A stretch of DNA of 64,000 nt from Marinoscillum sp040222955. Lineage in GTDB: Bacteria; Bacteroidota; Bacteroidia; Cytophagales; Cyclobacteriaceae. The notes below the pieces were generated by a model. It did no database searches, was not told where the DNA came from, and was given only the letters and a program-made list of their open reading frames with translations. The stretch covers positions 248,001 to 312,000 of the forward strand of contig NZ_JAVKCA010000011.1 of assembly GCF_040222955.1 (NCBI RefSeq). The letters are read 5' to 3'. Shown one piece after another: positions 45,063 through 53,847 of this stretch. Positions within the stretch are counted from its first letter, which is position 1. Every line of letters starts with the position of its first letter. The translations under genes and the position numbers were made by a program.

Positions 45063-46159
45063 TGAATAGCTCCGTTGGCAATGTCGTAAAATGAAATTCG
45101 GTCATCATGAGCTTTGAAAAACGCCCGCGAGCGTTCCGCTCGTGCATCTGTCATGAAGATTTGTGAAAAACGCCCCGAATCAGTGAGCAAGGTAATCAAA
45201 CGCTCTATCCTGTCATCGTCCAGTTTGTCAAAAATATCATCCAGGAGGAGGAGCGGCTCAAATCCTTTCTGAGCCTTTAGGTAATCGTACTCAGCCAGCT
45301 TCAGCGCAATGATAAATGACTTTTGCTGACCCTGAGATCCGAATTTTTTGATCGGGCGGTCATTGAGTTTGAATGCGTAATCATCCTTGTGGGCGCCCTT
45401 GTTGGTTCTCTGTAGCACAATGTCTTTCTGTAAACCCTTTTGGTAACTCTCCTCAAAATGGTCCTCCGTCACTTCTGACTTGTAGATGATGTTCGGGACC
45501 TCTTCCCCTTCGAAGATCAACGCATAATTTTCTGAGAAAAATGGAGCAAAATGCTCGATGAAGGCGGTTCGCTTATCCACTATAGATCTAAATATGGGGA
45601 GGAGCGCTTCGTCATAGACATTGATCAGGTTGTAATTGATTTTGAGGTTGCCATCGTTGCTTTTCAGGAAACTATTACGCTGCTTGAGCAATCGCTGCAT
45701 ATTCATGAGTAGCTCCAGGTATGTCCGGTCGTGCTGGGAGATCACACTGTCAAAAAACTTCCTGCGAACTTCACTGCCTTCTTTGATGATCTCTGTGTCG
45801 TCTGGCAAAATGAGCACGCTTGGTACATTTCCGATGTGGTCACTCAGTTTTTCCATTTCCTTGCCATCCACTTTGAAGACTTTTTTCTTCCCTTGCTCAA
45901 AGTAGCAGTTGATTCCTACCTGCTTGCCTTGCAAAGTGAACTCACTGTTGATGGCAAAGTATTTTTCTCCATGTGAAATATTTTGCTGGTCAATGCTGTT
46001 TAGCGCACTGCGGGTCATGGATAGGTAGTGGATGGCATCCAGAAGATTGGTTTTTCCCATTCCATTTTTACCCAGAATGCAGTTAATTCCTTCAGAAAAG
46101 CTGATTTTCACCTCCTGGTAATTCTTAAATTGAGAGAGTTTGAGGCTATTGAGCTTCAT
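45059..46159 (-). CDS. recF: DNA replication and repair protein RecF
   Basis: 366 residues from ATG 46157-46159, starting MKLNSLKLSQFKNYQEV. Walker A GKNGMGKTNLLDAIHYL (about 31-47) and the C-terminal signature and Walker B KSFIIALKLAEYDYL and LLLDDIFDKLDDDR complete the SMC-like ATPase. RecF loads RecA at gaps with RecO and RecR. The frame is open to 46222, but the additional 21 residues are not family-like and would overlap the upstream region. It is coupled to the DUF721 gene. A TAGTTTTG box lies 60 bases upstream, in the region shared with the divergent pdhA promoter. Confidence 0.95.
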   Translation of the reverse strand: MKLNSLKLSQFKNYQEVKISFSEGINCILGKNGMGKTNLLDAIHYLSMTRSALNSIDQQNISHGEKYFAINSEFTLQGKQVGINCYFEQGKKKVFKVDGKEMEKLSDHIGNVPSVLILPDDTEIIKEGSEVRRKFFDSVISQHDRTYLELLMNMQRLLKQRNSFLKSNDGNLKINYNLINVYDEALLPIFRSIVDKRTAFIEHFAPFFSENYALIFEGEEVPNIIYKSEVTEDHFEESYQKGLQKDIVLQRTNKGAHKDDYAFKLNDRPIKKFGSQGQQKSFIIALKLAEYDYLKAQKGFEPLLLLDDIFDKLDDDRIERLITLLTDSGRFSQIFMTDARAERSRAFFKAHDDRISFYDIANGAIQ

Positions 46160-46162
46160 ACA

Positions 46163-46194
46163 TTTTGCAGCAAGGCCTTTTTCGGTTAATTTCG
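46163..46194 (+). promoter_or_regulatory. Promoter of pdhA
   Basis: TTTTG (46163-46167), 19 bases, then TAATTTCG (46187-46194, one mismatch to TAnnTTTG). The ATG is at 46253. The element lies between the recF start and the divergent recF -7 box. Confidence 0.5.
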
Positions 46195-46219
46195 CACAGC
46201 TTGAAGGGTACGGAAGGCA

Positions 46220-46227
46220 CAAAACTA
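46220..46227 (-). promoter_or_regulatory. -7 element for recF-DUF721
   Basis: TAGTTTTG on the minus strand matches TAnnTTTG, 60 bases before the recF ATG. The pdhA promoter on the other strand is just inside the predicted recF leader, so the two transcripts would start face to face. No good -33 element was seen. Confidence 0.4.
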
Positions 46228-46252
46228 ATCATATAGACAAACCTTAAGGGAC

Positions 46253-47266
46253 ATGGCAGCCAAATCAAAGTCAAAAAAGGAAGAATTCAGTAAGGAACAA
46301 TACATGGAGTGGTTTGAGTCTATGCAGTTTATGCGAAGATTCGAAGAGAAATCAGGGCAGCTATACGGGCAGCAAAAAATCCGTGGGTTCTGTCATTTGT
46401 ACATCGGGCAGGAGGCTTGTATGGCAGGTGCAGTATCTGCTTTGCAAAAAGGGGATAAATACATCACCGCTTACAGAGACCATGCCCACCCGATTGCTTT
46501 GGGAAGTGATCCCCGCACCATCATGGCTGAGCTTTACGGAAAAGCCACCGGTATTTCGAAAGGAAAAGGCGGCTCCATGCACATGTTTGACAAAGAGAAT
46601 GGCTTTTTTGGAGGTCACGGTATCGTAGGTGCTCAGGTTCCGCTGGGAGCAGGTATCGCTTTTGCTGAAAAATACAACGGCACAGATAACCTCTGCATGA
46701 CCTTCATGGGAGATGGAGCAGTACGTCAGGGAGCCTTTCATGAGGCCCTCAACATCGCCATGACCATGAAGCTTCCTGTTATTTTTGTGATCGAAAACAA
46801 TGGTTATGCCATGGGGACCTCAGTACAAAGGACCTCCAACGTAACCGAACTATATAAATTGGGTGAAGCCTATGACATGCCATCCAGTGCTGTGGACGCC
46901 ATGTCTGTAGAAGCTGTTCACCATGCGGTGGCCGAGGCAGCAGAGCGTGCCAGAAAAGGCAACGGCCCCACCCTCCTCGAGTTTAGAACCTACCGATACA
47001 AAGGACACTCCATGTCTGACCCGGCTAAGTACCGAACCAAAGAGGAACTGGAGGAATACAAGAAGAAAGATCCGATCGAGCAGGTGCGCGACGTAATCCT
47101 TAAGAGGAAATACGCTACAGAAGCCGATCTGAAAGAAATCGATAACAACATCAAAGAAAGGGTGCAGGAATGCGTGGATTTTGCAGAAAACTCCGAATTT
47201 CCAGATGCGTCAGAGGCCTACACAGACGTGTATGCTGAAGATAATTATCCATTTATAATGGATTAA
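46253..47266 (+). CDS. pdhA: Pyruvate dehydrogenase E1 component, alpha subunit
   Basis: 337 residues with YGQQKIRGFCHLYIGQEA, thiamine diphosphate motif GDGAVRQGAFHEALN (about 153-167), ENNGYAMGTSVQR and the phosphorylation-site-like loop RYKGHSMSDPAKYRTKEE. The pattern identifies pyruvate E1-alpha of the two-subunit type. It decarboxylates pyruvate with E1-beta and passes acetyl to lipoyl-E2. The beta gene is not adjacent, as is common in Bacteroidetes. A lysine-rich N-terminus precedes the domain. lipA is also in the window. Confidence 0.93.
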   Translation: MAAKSKSKKEEFSKEQYMEWFESMQFMRRFEEKSGQLYGQQKIRGFCHLYIGQEACMAGAVSALQKGDKYITAYRDHAHPIALGSDPRTIMAELYGKATGISKGKGGSMHMFDKENGFFGGHGIVGAQVPLGAGIAFAEKYNGTDNLCMTFMGDGAVRQGAFHEALNIAMTMKLPVIFVIENNGYAMGTSVQRTSNVTELYKLGEAYDMPSSAVDAMSVEAVHHAVAEAAERARKGNGPTLLEFRTYRYKGHSMSDPAKYRTKEELEEYKKKDPIEQVRDVILKRKYATEADLKEIDNNIKERVQECVDFAENSEFPDASEAYTDVYAEDNYPFIMD

Positions 47267-47287
47267 TACAAAAAGTATAAAAAAGTA

Positions 47288-47295
47288 TATCTTTG
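47288..47295 (+). promoter_or_regulatory. -7 element for the TPR membrane protein gene
   Basis: TATCTTTG matches TAnnTTTG exactly, 25 bases before the ATG at 47321. The -33 region is AT-rich without a clear TTG. Confidence 0.5.
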
Positions 47296-47320
47296 CGTCC
47301 TTAAAATTTTGAATTGACTA

Positions 47321-48022
47321 ATGGCTAAAACTAAAACCAAGAAGGAAGAGGGGATTGAATTCCTGGAAGATCCTGATGTACTGGCGAGCAAGGCTGAGGA
47401 ATTTTTTAACAGCAAGCGGAATAAAACCCTTGTTTTTGGTGTAGGAGGAGTGTTGGCTGCTTTGGTGGCTGTATTTCTGATTTACAGGTTCTATATCACC
47501 AACCAAAACCTGGAAGCCCAGGAAGAAATGTTCCAGGCGGTTTATTACTTCGAAGCAGATAGCCTCGGTAAAGCACTGAATGGCGACGGGATCAACTACG
47601 GTTTCCTTGACATCATCGAAGACTATTCAGGTACAGATGCTGCGAACCTTTCCAGCTTTTACACTGGTGCTACCTATTTGAAAATGGGTGATTATTCTTC
47701 TGCGCTCCGATATCTTTCTGATTTCAGCAGTGGAGACTACCTGGTGCAAGCCAGAGCGTATGCGCTGATAGGAGATGCGCACATGGAGTTGGAAGATTAT
47801 GCTTCAGCATCGTCTGCTTATCAGAAGGCTGCTGACTATAAGTCAAATGAGCAGTATTCTCCGATATACCTGCAGAAAGCAGCCATCGCACAGGAAAACA
47901 ATGGCGACTTTGCCGCTGCGGCCAAGTCTTATGGTAAGATTGTAGATGAGTTTCCGAATTCTTCATTAGTGCAGGAAGCCAAGAAACAGAAGGCCAGATT
48001 ACAGGGACTGGCTGCCAATTAA
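47321..48022 (+). CDS. YfgM-like TPR protein with an N-terminal membrane anchor
   Basis: 233 residues. A lysine-rich cytoplasmic start (AKTKTKKEE) and a single transmembrane helix (about 40-60, FGVGGVLAALVAVFLIYRF) precede a periplasmic part with at least three TPR-like helix pairs (SFYTGATYLKMGDYSSALRYL, LIGDAHMELEDYASASSAYQ, AAIAQENNGDFAAAAKSYG). The layout is that of YfgM/tetratricopeptide ancillary SecYEG proteins. It may assist folding of exported proteins with a PpiD-like isomerase; a PpiD-like gene occurs at 59281. A strong terminator follows. Confidence 0.8.
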   Translation: MAKTKTKKEEGIEFLEDPDVLASKAEEFFNSKRNKTLVFGVGGVLAALVAVFLIYRFYITNQNLEAQEEMFQAVYYFEADSLGKALNGDGINYGFLDIIEDYSGTDAANLSSFYTGATYLKMGDYSSALRYLSDFSSGDYLVQARAYALIGDAHMELEDYASASSAYQKAADYKSNEQYSPIYLQKAAIAQENNGDFAAAAKSYGKIVDEFPNSSLVQEAKKQKARLQGLAAN

Positions 48023-48050
48023 TATTTTAGAATTTCAAAACATGAAATCT

Positions 48051-48084
48051 AAGGGATAAGGCAGCTAGCTTTATCCCTTTTTTT
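48051..48084 (+). terminator. Intrinsic terminator after the TPR membrane protein gene
   Basis: AAGGGATAA (48051-48059) and TTATCCCTT (48071-48079) form a 9-bp stem with an 11-base loop, followed by seven T. It lies 29 bases after the stop at 48022 and just before ribH (48090). Confidence 0.8.
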
Positions 48085-48089
48085 GCTTT

Positions 48090-48569
48090 ATGGCTACAGC
48101 GTTAAAAAATCTCAGTGACAATAAGACTTCAGGGATCAGGGATATCTCCGGAGCTAAGTTTGGTATAGTGGTTTCCGAGTGGAACGAAGAGGTCACAGAG
48201 GCCCTTTACTCCGGAGCGTTTGAGACCCTCATAGCATTGGGTGCTACCCGTGAGCACATAGAGCGGATGAATGTACCCGGAAGCTTTGAGCTCAGTCTGG
48301 GAGCGCAGTGGATGGCCAAAAGAAACGATATTGATGCAGTGATCACCCTTGGCTGCGTCATTCAAGGTGAAACCCGACACTTTGATTTTATCTGTCAGGC
48401 TTGTGCCAATGGGATCACAGAAGTAGGATTGAAATATGACAAGCCTGTGATCTTCGGAGTGCTGACAACAGAAACCCAAAAACAAGCCATGGATCGTGCC
48501 GGAGGCAGACATGGCAATAAAGGAGATGAAGCTGCTGCCACAGCAGTGAAAATGTTGAGTGTAAAATAA
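48090..48569 (+). CDS. ribH: 6,7-dimethyl-8-ribityllumazine synthase
   Basis: 159 residues with the lumazine synthase pattern: VVSEWNEEVTEALYSGAFETL, MNVPGSFELSLGAQWM, ITLGCVIQGETRHFDFICQ and the C-terminal AGGRHGNKGDEAA. The catalytic histidine is in ETRHFDF. It condenses 3,4-dihydroxy-2-butanone phosphate with the pyrimidine from GTP to make the riboflavin precursor, as a capsid-like 60-mer or pentamer. It starts only six bases after the T-run of the upstream terminator, so its promoter must overlap the terminator or transcription reads through. lysC follows by 15 bases. Confidence 0.96.
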   Translation: MATALKNLSDNKTSGIRDISGAKFGIVVSEWNEEVTEALYSGAFETLIALGATREHIERMNVPGSFELSLGAQWMAKRNDIDAVITLGCVIQGETRHFDFICQACANGITEVGLKYDKPVIFGVLTTETQKQAMDRAGGRHGNKGDEAAATAVKMLSVK

Positions 48570-48584
48570 ATCAAGGTTTTAGGG

Positions 48585-49895
48585 ATGAAAGTTTTAAAGT
48601 TTGGTGGGACCTCAGTAGGCTCCCCGGAAAGAATGCAAGAGGTCGCGGAGATCATTACAGGGGTTTCTGGTAAGAAAATCGTGGTGTTATCCGCGGTATC
48701 AGGCACTACCAATATCCTTGTTTCCATTGGCGAGTTCTGTGCCAATGATCAACGTGAGGAAGCCATTTCAGTGGCTAAAGAGCTGAGGAAAAAATATTAC
48801 GACTTTGTACGAACACTCTTCCCAAAGGAGGACTTTGCTTCTGCCAATACTGCTTTTGTGGATGAGATTTTTGATAACATTGAGCAGCTGACCCATCAGA
48901 AATATTCTGATCAGGTAGCCAAGATGTTGGTCGCTCAGGGCGAGATCCTCTCCACACGGTTTTTCACCGACTACCTCAAAATGACGGGTAAGCGTTGCGA
49001 GATGATCATGGCGCAGGATTTCATGACCCTCGATAAAGAAGCCGAACCGGATTTGAAAACCACCAAGGTCAAACTAGACCATTTATTGGCTGGCCAAAAG
49101 GAAAACATCATCATCACCCAGGGGTATATCGCCCGGAATGCGGCCGGAGGAATAGACAATCTTAGAAGAGGGGGGAGTGATTATTCTGCTACCATTATTG
49201 GGGCCATTTTAGGTGCCGAAGAAGTTCAGATCTGGACGGACATAGACGGGATGCACAATAACGACCCCCGGATTATCAAGACCACTCATCCCATTGCCCG
49301 ATTGAGTTTTGAGGAAGCTAGTGAGTTGGCCTATTTTGGCGCTAAAGTGCTGCATCCGCATTGTATCGTTCCGGCTCAGATGCATGAAGTGCCGGTGCGG
49401 ATCAAAAATACCATGGACCCTGCTGCCCATGGCACGCTGATATCAGCAGAGCAGGAGCCTGAGGCGGTGAAGGCCATTGCGGCCAAAGATCACATTACGG
49501 CTATCAAAATCAAATCGAGTCGCATGGTGATGGCCTATGGTTTCCTGAAGAAAATCTTCGAGGTTTTCGAAAGGTACAAGACGCCAATAGACATGATCAC
49601 TACTTCTGAGATTGCCGTGTCGCTCACCATTGACAATTCGGAGTTTCTTAAAGAGATCAAGGCCGAAATTTCAAAATACGGGACAGTAGAGATTGATAAG
49701 AATCAGACGATCATATGCATCGTAGGCGACCTCATTGCTGAACGCAAAGGAGTGGGCAGTGCTATCTTCAATGCGCTGGATGAAGTGCCACTCAGAATGA
49801 TCTCCTACGGCGGTAGCCGAAATAATATTTCATTGCTGGTGGCTGAGGAATATAAGAGAGAAGCACTGATCAAACTTCACGAAGCCTTGTTTTAA
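48585..49895 (+). CDS. lysC: Aspartate kinase
   Basis: 436 residues starting MKVLKFGGTSVGSPERM, the amino-acid-kinase P-loop. RRGGSDYSATIIGAIL and DIDGMHNNDPRII are aspartate-kinase signatures, and the C-terminal 150 residues contain two ACT domains (SRMVMAYGFLKKIFEVFERYKTPIDMITTSEIAVSLTID). No homoserine dehydrogenase domain follows, so it is monofunctional. It starts the aspartate family pathway to lysine, threonine and methionine, probably feedback-regulated through the ACT domains. It is likely in one transcript with ribH. A hairpin spans the stop. Confidence 0.93.
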   Translation: MKVLKFGGTSVGSPERMQEVAEIITGVSGKKIVVLSAVSGTTNILVSIGEFCANDQREEAISVAKELRKKYYDFVRTLFPKEDFASANTAFVDEIFDNIEQLTHQKYSDQVAKMLVAQGEILSTRFFTDYLKMTGKRCEMIMAQDFMTLDKEAEPDLKTTKVKLDHLLAGQKENIIITQGYIARNAAGGIDNLRRGGSDYSATIIGAILGAEEVQIWTDIDGMHNNDPRIIKTTHPIARLSFEEASELAYFGAKVLHPHCIVPAQMHEVPVRIKNTMDPAAHGTLISAEQEPEAVKAIAAKDHITAIKIKSSRMVMAYGFLKKIFEVFERYKTPIDMITTSEIAVSLTIDNSEFLKEIKAEISKYGTVEIDKNQTIICIVGDLIAERKGVGSAIFNALDEVPLRMISYGGSRNNISLLVAEEYKREALIKLHEALF

Positions 49896-49901
49896 GGCTT
49901 C
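49881..49901 (+). other. Hairpin spanning the lysC stop, between convergent genes
   Basis: GAAGCCTT (49881-49888) and AAGGCTTC (49894-49901) form a perfect 8-bp stem with a five-base loop that includes the first base of the lysC TAA. There is no T-run on either strand, so it is not a textbook terminator, but it could slow polymerases from both sides between lysC and nhaD. Confidence 0.4.
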
Positions 49902-49908
49902 AGTGGAG

Positions 49909-51399
49909 CTAGATCCATTCGAAGTAGAAGAAAACTAACCAAACGATCACCAGCAGAGGGACCAGAAAAGGGATCGAGAAACGAAGGATGTATCCGAAAA
50001 ACGAAGGCATTTTGATACCCACCTGCTCTGCAATGGACTTCACCATAAAATTTGGACCGTTGCCTATATAGGTCATGGCTCCAAAGAATACCGCTGCGAT
50101 AGAGATCGCTTTGAGCTCCAGTATAGAATTGGCATATCCCCCCTGGGCATAACCGATTACCTCAGAGACCTTGTTGATACTGGCGCCATCTGCCGCCATT
50201 CCCGCGGTAAGGAAGTTCACATAAGTTGGGGCATTGTCCAAAAACCCGGAAAGCAATCCGGTACCCCAATACAGTGTGTTGTGTGTGATAAGCGCCGCGC
50301 CCTCCGGCGATTTGGCAAAATTTCCTACCAGCTCCAGTGCAGGCATCATCGTGCCGAAAATTCCTACAAAGATGAAGGCCACTTCACGAATGGGCTCAAA
50401 GCTGAAATCATTGCCACTGAGTGCTTGTTTGTCTGCAAACCGGTAGGAAAGATATGCGGCTGCCAGCATGATGATTTCACGGATATAAGAAAACTTCTGA
50501 CCTTCGTAATGAATGCCCGGCACCCAGGGAAACACATTGGGATCCAGAAAAACCGCCCCCACAACTACAGCCAGCCAGATGAAGTTTCTTGATCCCCGTA
50601 GACCGATCTTTCCGGTAGGAGTGGCTATTTCCTCCCCAAAGGAGTAATCCGCCTTATTTCCTTTATCCATAAAATAGAAAACGATCAGCAAGATGATAAT
50701 GGCAAAAACCCATGGCAAAAGGTTATGAGAGAGTGTCCAGAAAAAAGGAATCCCTTTCAAAAAACCAAGGAAGAGCGGCGGATCACCAATAGGAGTGAGT
50801 GAGCCCCCAATATTGCTGATGACAAAGATGAAGAAGATGATGTGGTAAGACTTGATCCTGTTTTTATTCAGTCGTATAAAAGGCCGGATCAGAAGCATGG
50901 AAGCACCAGTGGTACCAATGATGTTGGCAATGACCGCACCAAAGGCCAGCAGCGCAACATTGGTAAGGGGTGCGGCTTTCTTGTCCACGATGATCATGAT
51001 GCCACCTGATGCCACAAAAAGTCCTGTAAGCAAGGCAATGAACTGTACATACTCAAACAGCGCATGTACCGGACTGTGATGATTGCCCAGACTAAAAAGA
51101 TAATAGGCCACCACAACCACCGCCAAGGCCACCGCAACTTTGGGATAATTTTTGTGCCAGAAGTGCTCGTAAAAAAGCGGGCCGGTAGCAATCATCAGGA
51201 GTAATACGGCGAAAGGGATCACGCTCCAGCCCGCTGGACCGTGATGCGCTTCTTCCGCATGGTCACCTACCGTTTCGGTAGTGCCCTCATTGGTCACTTC
51301 CTGATGATCCTGGGAAAGATCCGATGCTGACGCCTCATATCCAATTATGCTTCCCGAAATGGCAAAAGCAAACAGGAAAAGTTTTAGATATTTATTCAT
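49909..51399 (-). CDS. nhaD: Sodium/proton antiporter, NhaD type
   Basis: 496 residues: a signal-like hydrophobic start (about 5-25), an acidic/His-rich periplasmic stretch (QEVTNEGTTETVGDHAEEAHHG), then about twelve to thirteen helices. GTTGASMLLIRPFIRLNK and NIGGSLTPIGDPPLFLGFLKG are the conserved IT-superfamily/NhaD motifs, repeated in GFLDNAPTYVNFL. It exchanges Na+ for H+ in the inner membrane, usual in marine or halotolerant bacteria. A good promoter (TTG-N19-TAATTTTA) lies just upstream. It is convergent with lysC. Confidence 0.92.
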   Translation of the reverse strand: MNKYLKLFLFAFAISGSIIGYEASASDLSQDHQEVTNEGTTETVGDHAEEAHHGPAGWSVIPFAVLLLMIATGPLFYEHFWHKNYPKVAVALAVVVVAYYLFSLGNHHSPVHALFEYVQFIALLTGLFVASGGIMIIVDKKAAPLTNVALLAFGAVIANIIGTTGASMLLIRPFIRLNKNRIKSYHIIFFIFVISNIGGSLTPIGDPPLFLGFLKGIPFFWTLSHNLLPWVFAIIILLIVFYFMDKGNKADYSFGEEIATPTGKIGLRGSRNFIWLAVVVGAVFLDPNVFPWVPGIHYEGQKFSYIREIIMLAAAYLSYRFADKQALSGNDFSFEPIREVAFIFVGIFGTMMPALELVGNFAKSPEGAALITHNTLYWGTGLLSGFLDNAPTYVNFLTAGMAADGASINKVSEVIGYAQGGYANSILELKAISIAAVFFGAMTYIGNGPNFMVKSIAEQVGIKMPSFFGYILRFSIPFLVPLLVIVWLVFFYFEWI

Positions 51400-51426
51400 C
51401 GAGGCGTTTGGGTCTTTTCTTCGGCC

Positions 51427-51456
51427 CTAAAATTATCATTTGCCAACTGAAAAGCA
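51427..51456 (-). promoter_or_regulatory. Promoter of nhaD
   Basis: On the minus strand TTG (51454-51456), 19 bases, then TAATTTTA (51427-51434, last base differs from consensus). The ATG is at 51399, 27 bases downstream. Confidence 0.55.
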
Positions 51457-51465
51457 AGCCTGGTT

Positions 51466-52698
51466 TTAAATAAGTTGGGATAGAGCAATTTCGAAAGCTG
51501 TTCTCCCGAGGCCAGTTTTTCCCGGATTTTGCTGATAAACCTTATCCAAAGCAGTGGCAATTGTTTTAGAGATGTCAGTAAAGATTTCGTCATCGGTTAT
51601 TTTTTTGTCGTTTTTTGGATCCATCAGGTAGGCAAAAGTCCTGGCCATTCCACAGTTGGATATAAAATCCGTAATCAATGCTGCCCGCTCGTCCACATAT
51701 TCAGCAATGGGCCCATAAAAGATGGCATCATCCTTAAACGGGACATTGGCACCACAAGCCACCACTTCCAATCCGTGAGCGATGAGTCCCTCCACCTGAT
51801 CCTGAGAGACGAGTCTGGAAGCAGCGGCCGGGATGAAGATTTCCCCACCTATGTTCCAGATTTTTTCATTGCACTCAGCAAAAGAGAGCTGATTGTCAGC
51901 AATGAGTTTATTTCCCTGGCGGTCATAGAATAGCTTCTTGATTTCTTCCAAACCAAGGCCCTTCTCGTTGATAATGCCGCCATCTCGGTCTATAATCCCT
52001 ACTATTTTGGCTCCATAATAAGATAGATACAACGCAGCAGTGGCGCCTACGTTGCCCCAGCCCTGGATGATGGCTCTCTTTTGGGTGATATCTCCCCCCC
52101 AAAGGCTGTAGTAATGCCGCACGGACTCGGCTACACCAAACCCGGTGATCATATCCGAAACGGTGTACTTTTTATCCGAAGTGGGAATGTAATTTTGATC
52201 TTCCAGAATTTTTGAAACACCTTGTCTCAGGCGGCCAATCATATGAATTTTCTGAGGTTTCGGCGGGTTAAAGTGGCCATTGACCACCCCTTCCTGCGGG
52301 TGCCATAGTCCAAAGCCTTCTGTAATAGGGATCACCTCATGTATTTCATCCACATTAAGATCTCCACCGGTACCATAGTAATTTTTGAGAAGTGGGTATA
52401 CTGCTTTATACCACCTTTTCAAGACCTCATTTTTTCTTGGATCATTGGGGTCAAAGTTGATTCCCGATTTGGCACCACCTATCTGGGGGCCCGAAACGGT
52501 AAACTTAATTTCCATGGTTTTGGCCAATGATTCCACTTCGCGCTTATCCAGGCCTACCCGCATACGTGTGCCACCACCGGCAGCCCCACCTCTGAGGGAA
52601 TTGATGACAGCCCAGCCTTCTGCTTCAGTTTCGGGGTCTGACCATTCGAAAACGATTTCGGGTTTCTTGTTCTCAAACTTCTTAAGTAGATCTTTCAT
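51466..52698 (-). CDS. Glu/Leu/Phe/Val dehydrogenase family oxidoreductase
   Basis: 410 residues from ATG 52696-52698 (MKDLLKKFENKKPEIVFEW). SLRGGAAGGGTRMRVG binds substrate; the catalytic lysine is in IGGAKSGINFDP, and a Rossmann NAD site is in IQGWGNVGATAALYL. It is an amino acid dehydrogenase that interconverts glutamate (or Leu/Phe/Val) with the 2-oxoacid and ammonia. In Bacteroidetes this family is commonly annotated as glutamate dehydrogenase, but specificity cannot be read reliably. The open frame reaches 52743, but the -7 box TAAATTTG lies in that extension, so the later ATG is correct. Confidence 0.9.
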   Translation of the reverse strand: MKDLLKKFENKKPEIVFEWSDPETEAEGWAVINSLRGGAAGGGTRMRVGLDKREVESLAKTMEIKFTVSGPQIGGAKSGINFDPNDPRKNEVLKRWYKAVYPLLKNYYGTGGDLNVDEIHEVIPITEGFGLWHPQEGVVNGHFNPPKPQKIHMIGRLRQGVSKILEDQNYIPTSDKKYTVSDMITGFGVAESVRHYYSLWGGDITQKRAIIQGWGNVGATAALYLSYYGAKIVGIIDRDGGIINEKGLGLEEIKKLFYDRQGNKLIADNQLSFAECNEKIWNIGGEIFIPAAASRLVSQDQVEGLIAHGLEVVACGANVPFKDDAIFYGPIAEYVDERAALITDFISNCGMARTFAYLMDPKNDKKITDDEIFTDISKTIATALDKVYQQNPGKTGLGRTAFEIALSQLI

Positions 52699-52730
52699 TT
52701 TTGGGGTTTTGGGGTTTTTGAATCGGGTGC

Positions 52731-52738
52731 CAAATTTA
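52731..52738 (-). promoter_or_regulatory. -7 element for the Glu/Leu/Phe/Val dehydrogenase gene
   Basis: TAAATTTG on the minus strand matches TAnnTTTG, 32 bases before the ATG at 52698. It lies just after the anmK stop, so the gene has its own promoter. No matching -33 TTG was found. Confidence 0.5.
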
Positions 52739-52761
52739 AACAAATAAATGACCCGTGGTAC

Positions 52762-53808
52762 TTAACCGGGCAGATGTAAGGTGCCCGAAACAGTATCTTT
52801 CTGAGAACCAGTGACCGAAGCGAACACGTTGGGCAAATGAAGCGCCCTCATTAGTCCCAGAAAGGCAAAAATAAGGGCCTCTTTGAAGTTAATGAGTTCG
52901 GGGGAGGGTATGATCATTTCCAATTCAAGGGCCACTTTTTCCTTGAGGAGTTGGATCAAAAAATGATTGTAGGCTCCGCCTCCCGTTATCATGACTTTGC
53001 CGTTCACCTTGCTCAGGTTATTGGCCAGCTGCTCGGCCAGAAAATGAGAATATGTGTACAGGCCATCTACAGGGTTTTGGGGTGTCTTTTTAAGAACCTC
53101 GGCCGACCATTGGTTACTCAGTGACTTAGGGGGGGACAGCTGAAAGTACGCAAGGCCTCTCAGGTAGGTAAGCCATTGTTCGTCTATTCGGCCCGATGCT
53201 GCCAGCTGACCACCATGGTCAAAGTCATGGCCCAGCTGCTTTGCGAAGTGATTGAGGATTTGATTGCAAGGGGCTACATCCCATGCACTGATTTGCTCAG
53301 TGTGCACAGAGACATTGGCAATCCCCCCCAGGTTCACAAATGCACTATAATCACGCAAGAGTTGATTTTCACCGAAAGGGACCAATGGAGCTCCCTGCCC
53401 ACCCATTAGGACGTCCATACCCCTGAAACCACCAACTGTTGGGATTTGGGTGGAAACGCATACCGCTTCTGCATTTCCTATCTGTACCGATAGGTGCTCC
53501 TGAGGCAGATGAAATACCGTATGTCCATGTACACCGATCACCGATATCGGGAACGATGAATCCTTCTGGAAGGCCTTGATTTGGTTTCCAATCCACTGGC
53601 CATACCTGATATCCAGTAGGGCAAGGTCCAGGCCATCCAATTGATCGGCTTGCTTGAGTTGTGGGGTGATTTCCTCCGGGATGGTGATGGTTTCGCCCTT
53701 AATCAGGTCAAATGACCAGTTTTGTCCCTTGGTGAATCTGCATAAACATACATCCAGTCCGTCCAGAGACGAACCCGACATTACTCCGATTGCATAATAT
53801 TCCGTCAA
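52762..53808 (-). CDS. anmK: Anhydro-N-acetylmuramic acid kinase
   Basis: 348 residues beginning MTEYYAIGVMSGSSLDGLD, the ATP-binding signature of AnmK, with VIGVHGHTVFH, NLGGIANVSV and MITGGGAYNHFL also conserved. It opens the anhydro ring of cell-wall-derived anhMurNAc and phosphorylates C6, giving MurNAc-6-phosphate for recycling. With the NagZ-like GH3 at 13349 it suggests peptidoglycan recycling capacity. It is divergent from coaX with a 39-base intergenic gap. Confidence 0.95.
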   Translation of the reverse strand: MTEYYAIGVMSGSSLDGLDVCLCRFTKGQNWSFDLIKGETITIPEEITPQLKQADQLDGLDLALLDIRYGQWIGNQIKAFQKDSSFPISVIGVHGHTVFHLPQEHLSVQIGNAEAVCVSTQIPTVGGFRGMDVLMGGQGAPLVPFGENQLLRDYSAFVNLGGIANVSVHTEQISAWDVAPCNQILNHFAKQLGHDFDHGGQLAASGRIDEQWLTYLRGLAYFQLSPPKSLSNQWSAEVLKKTPQNPVDGLYTYSHFLAEQLANNLSKVNGKVMITGGGAYNHFLIQLLKEKVALELEMIIPSPELINFKEALIFAFLGLMRALHLPNVFASVTGSQKDTVSGTLHLPG

Positions 53809-53823
53809 GGGTAGTTACTTTTG
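53790..53823 (+). promoter_or_regulatory. Promoter of coaX
   Basis: TTG (53790-53792) and TACTTTTG (53816-53823), 23 bases apart, at the upper end of the usual spacing. The -33 element lies within the first codons of the divergent anmK gene. Confidence 0.55.
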
Positions 53824-53847
53824 AGTTTTTGATTTGAGCCAGGAATT

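Noticed and set aside
46160..46222. Longer recF start at 46222
   Set aside because: The extra 21 residues are not RecF-like and would overlap the predicted promoter region. MKLNSLKLSQF is the family N-terminus.
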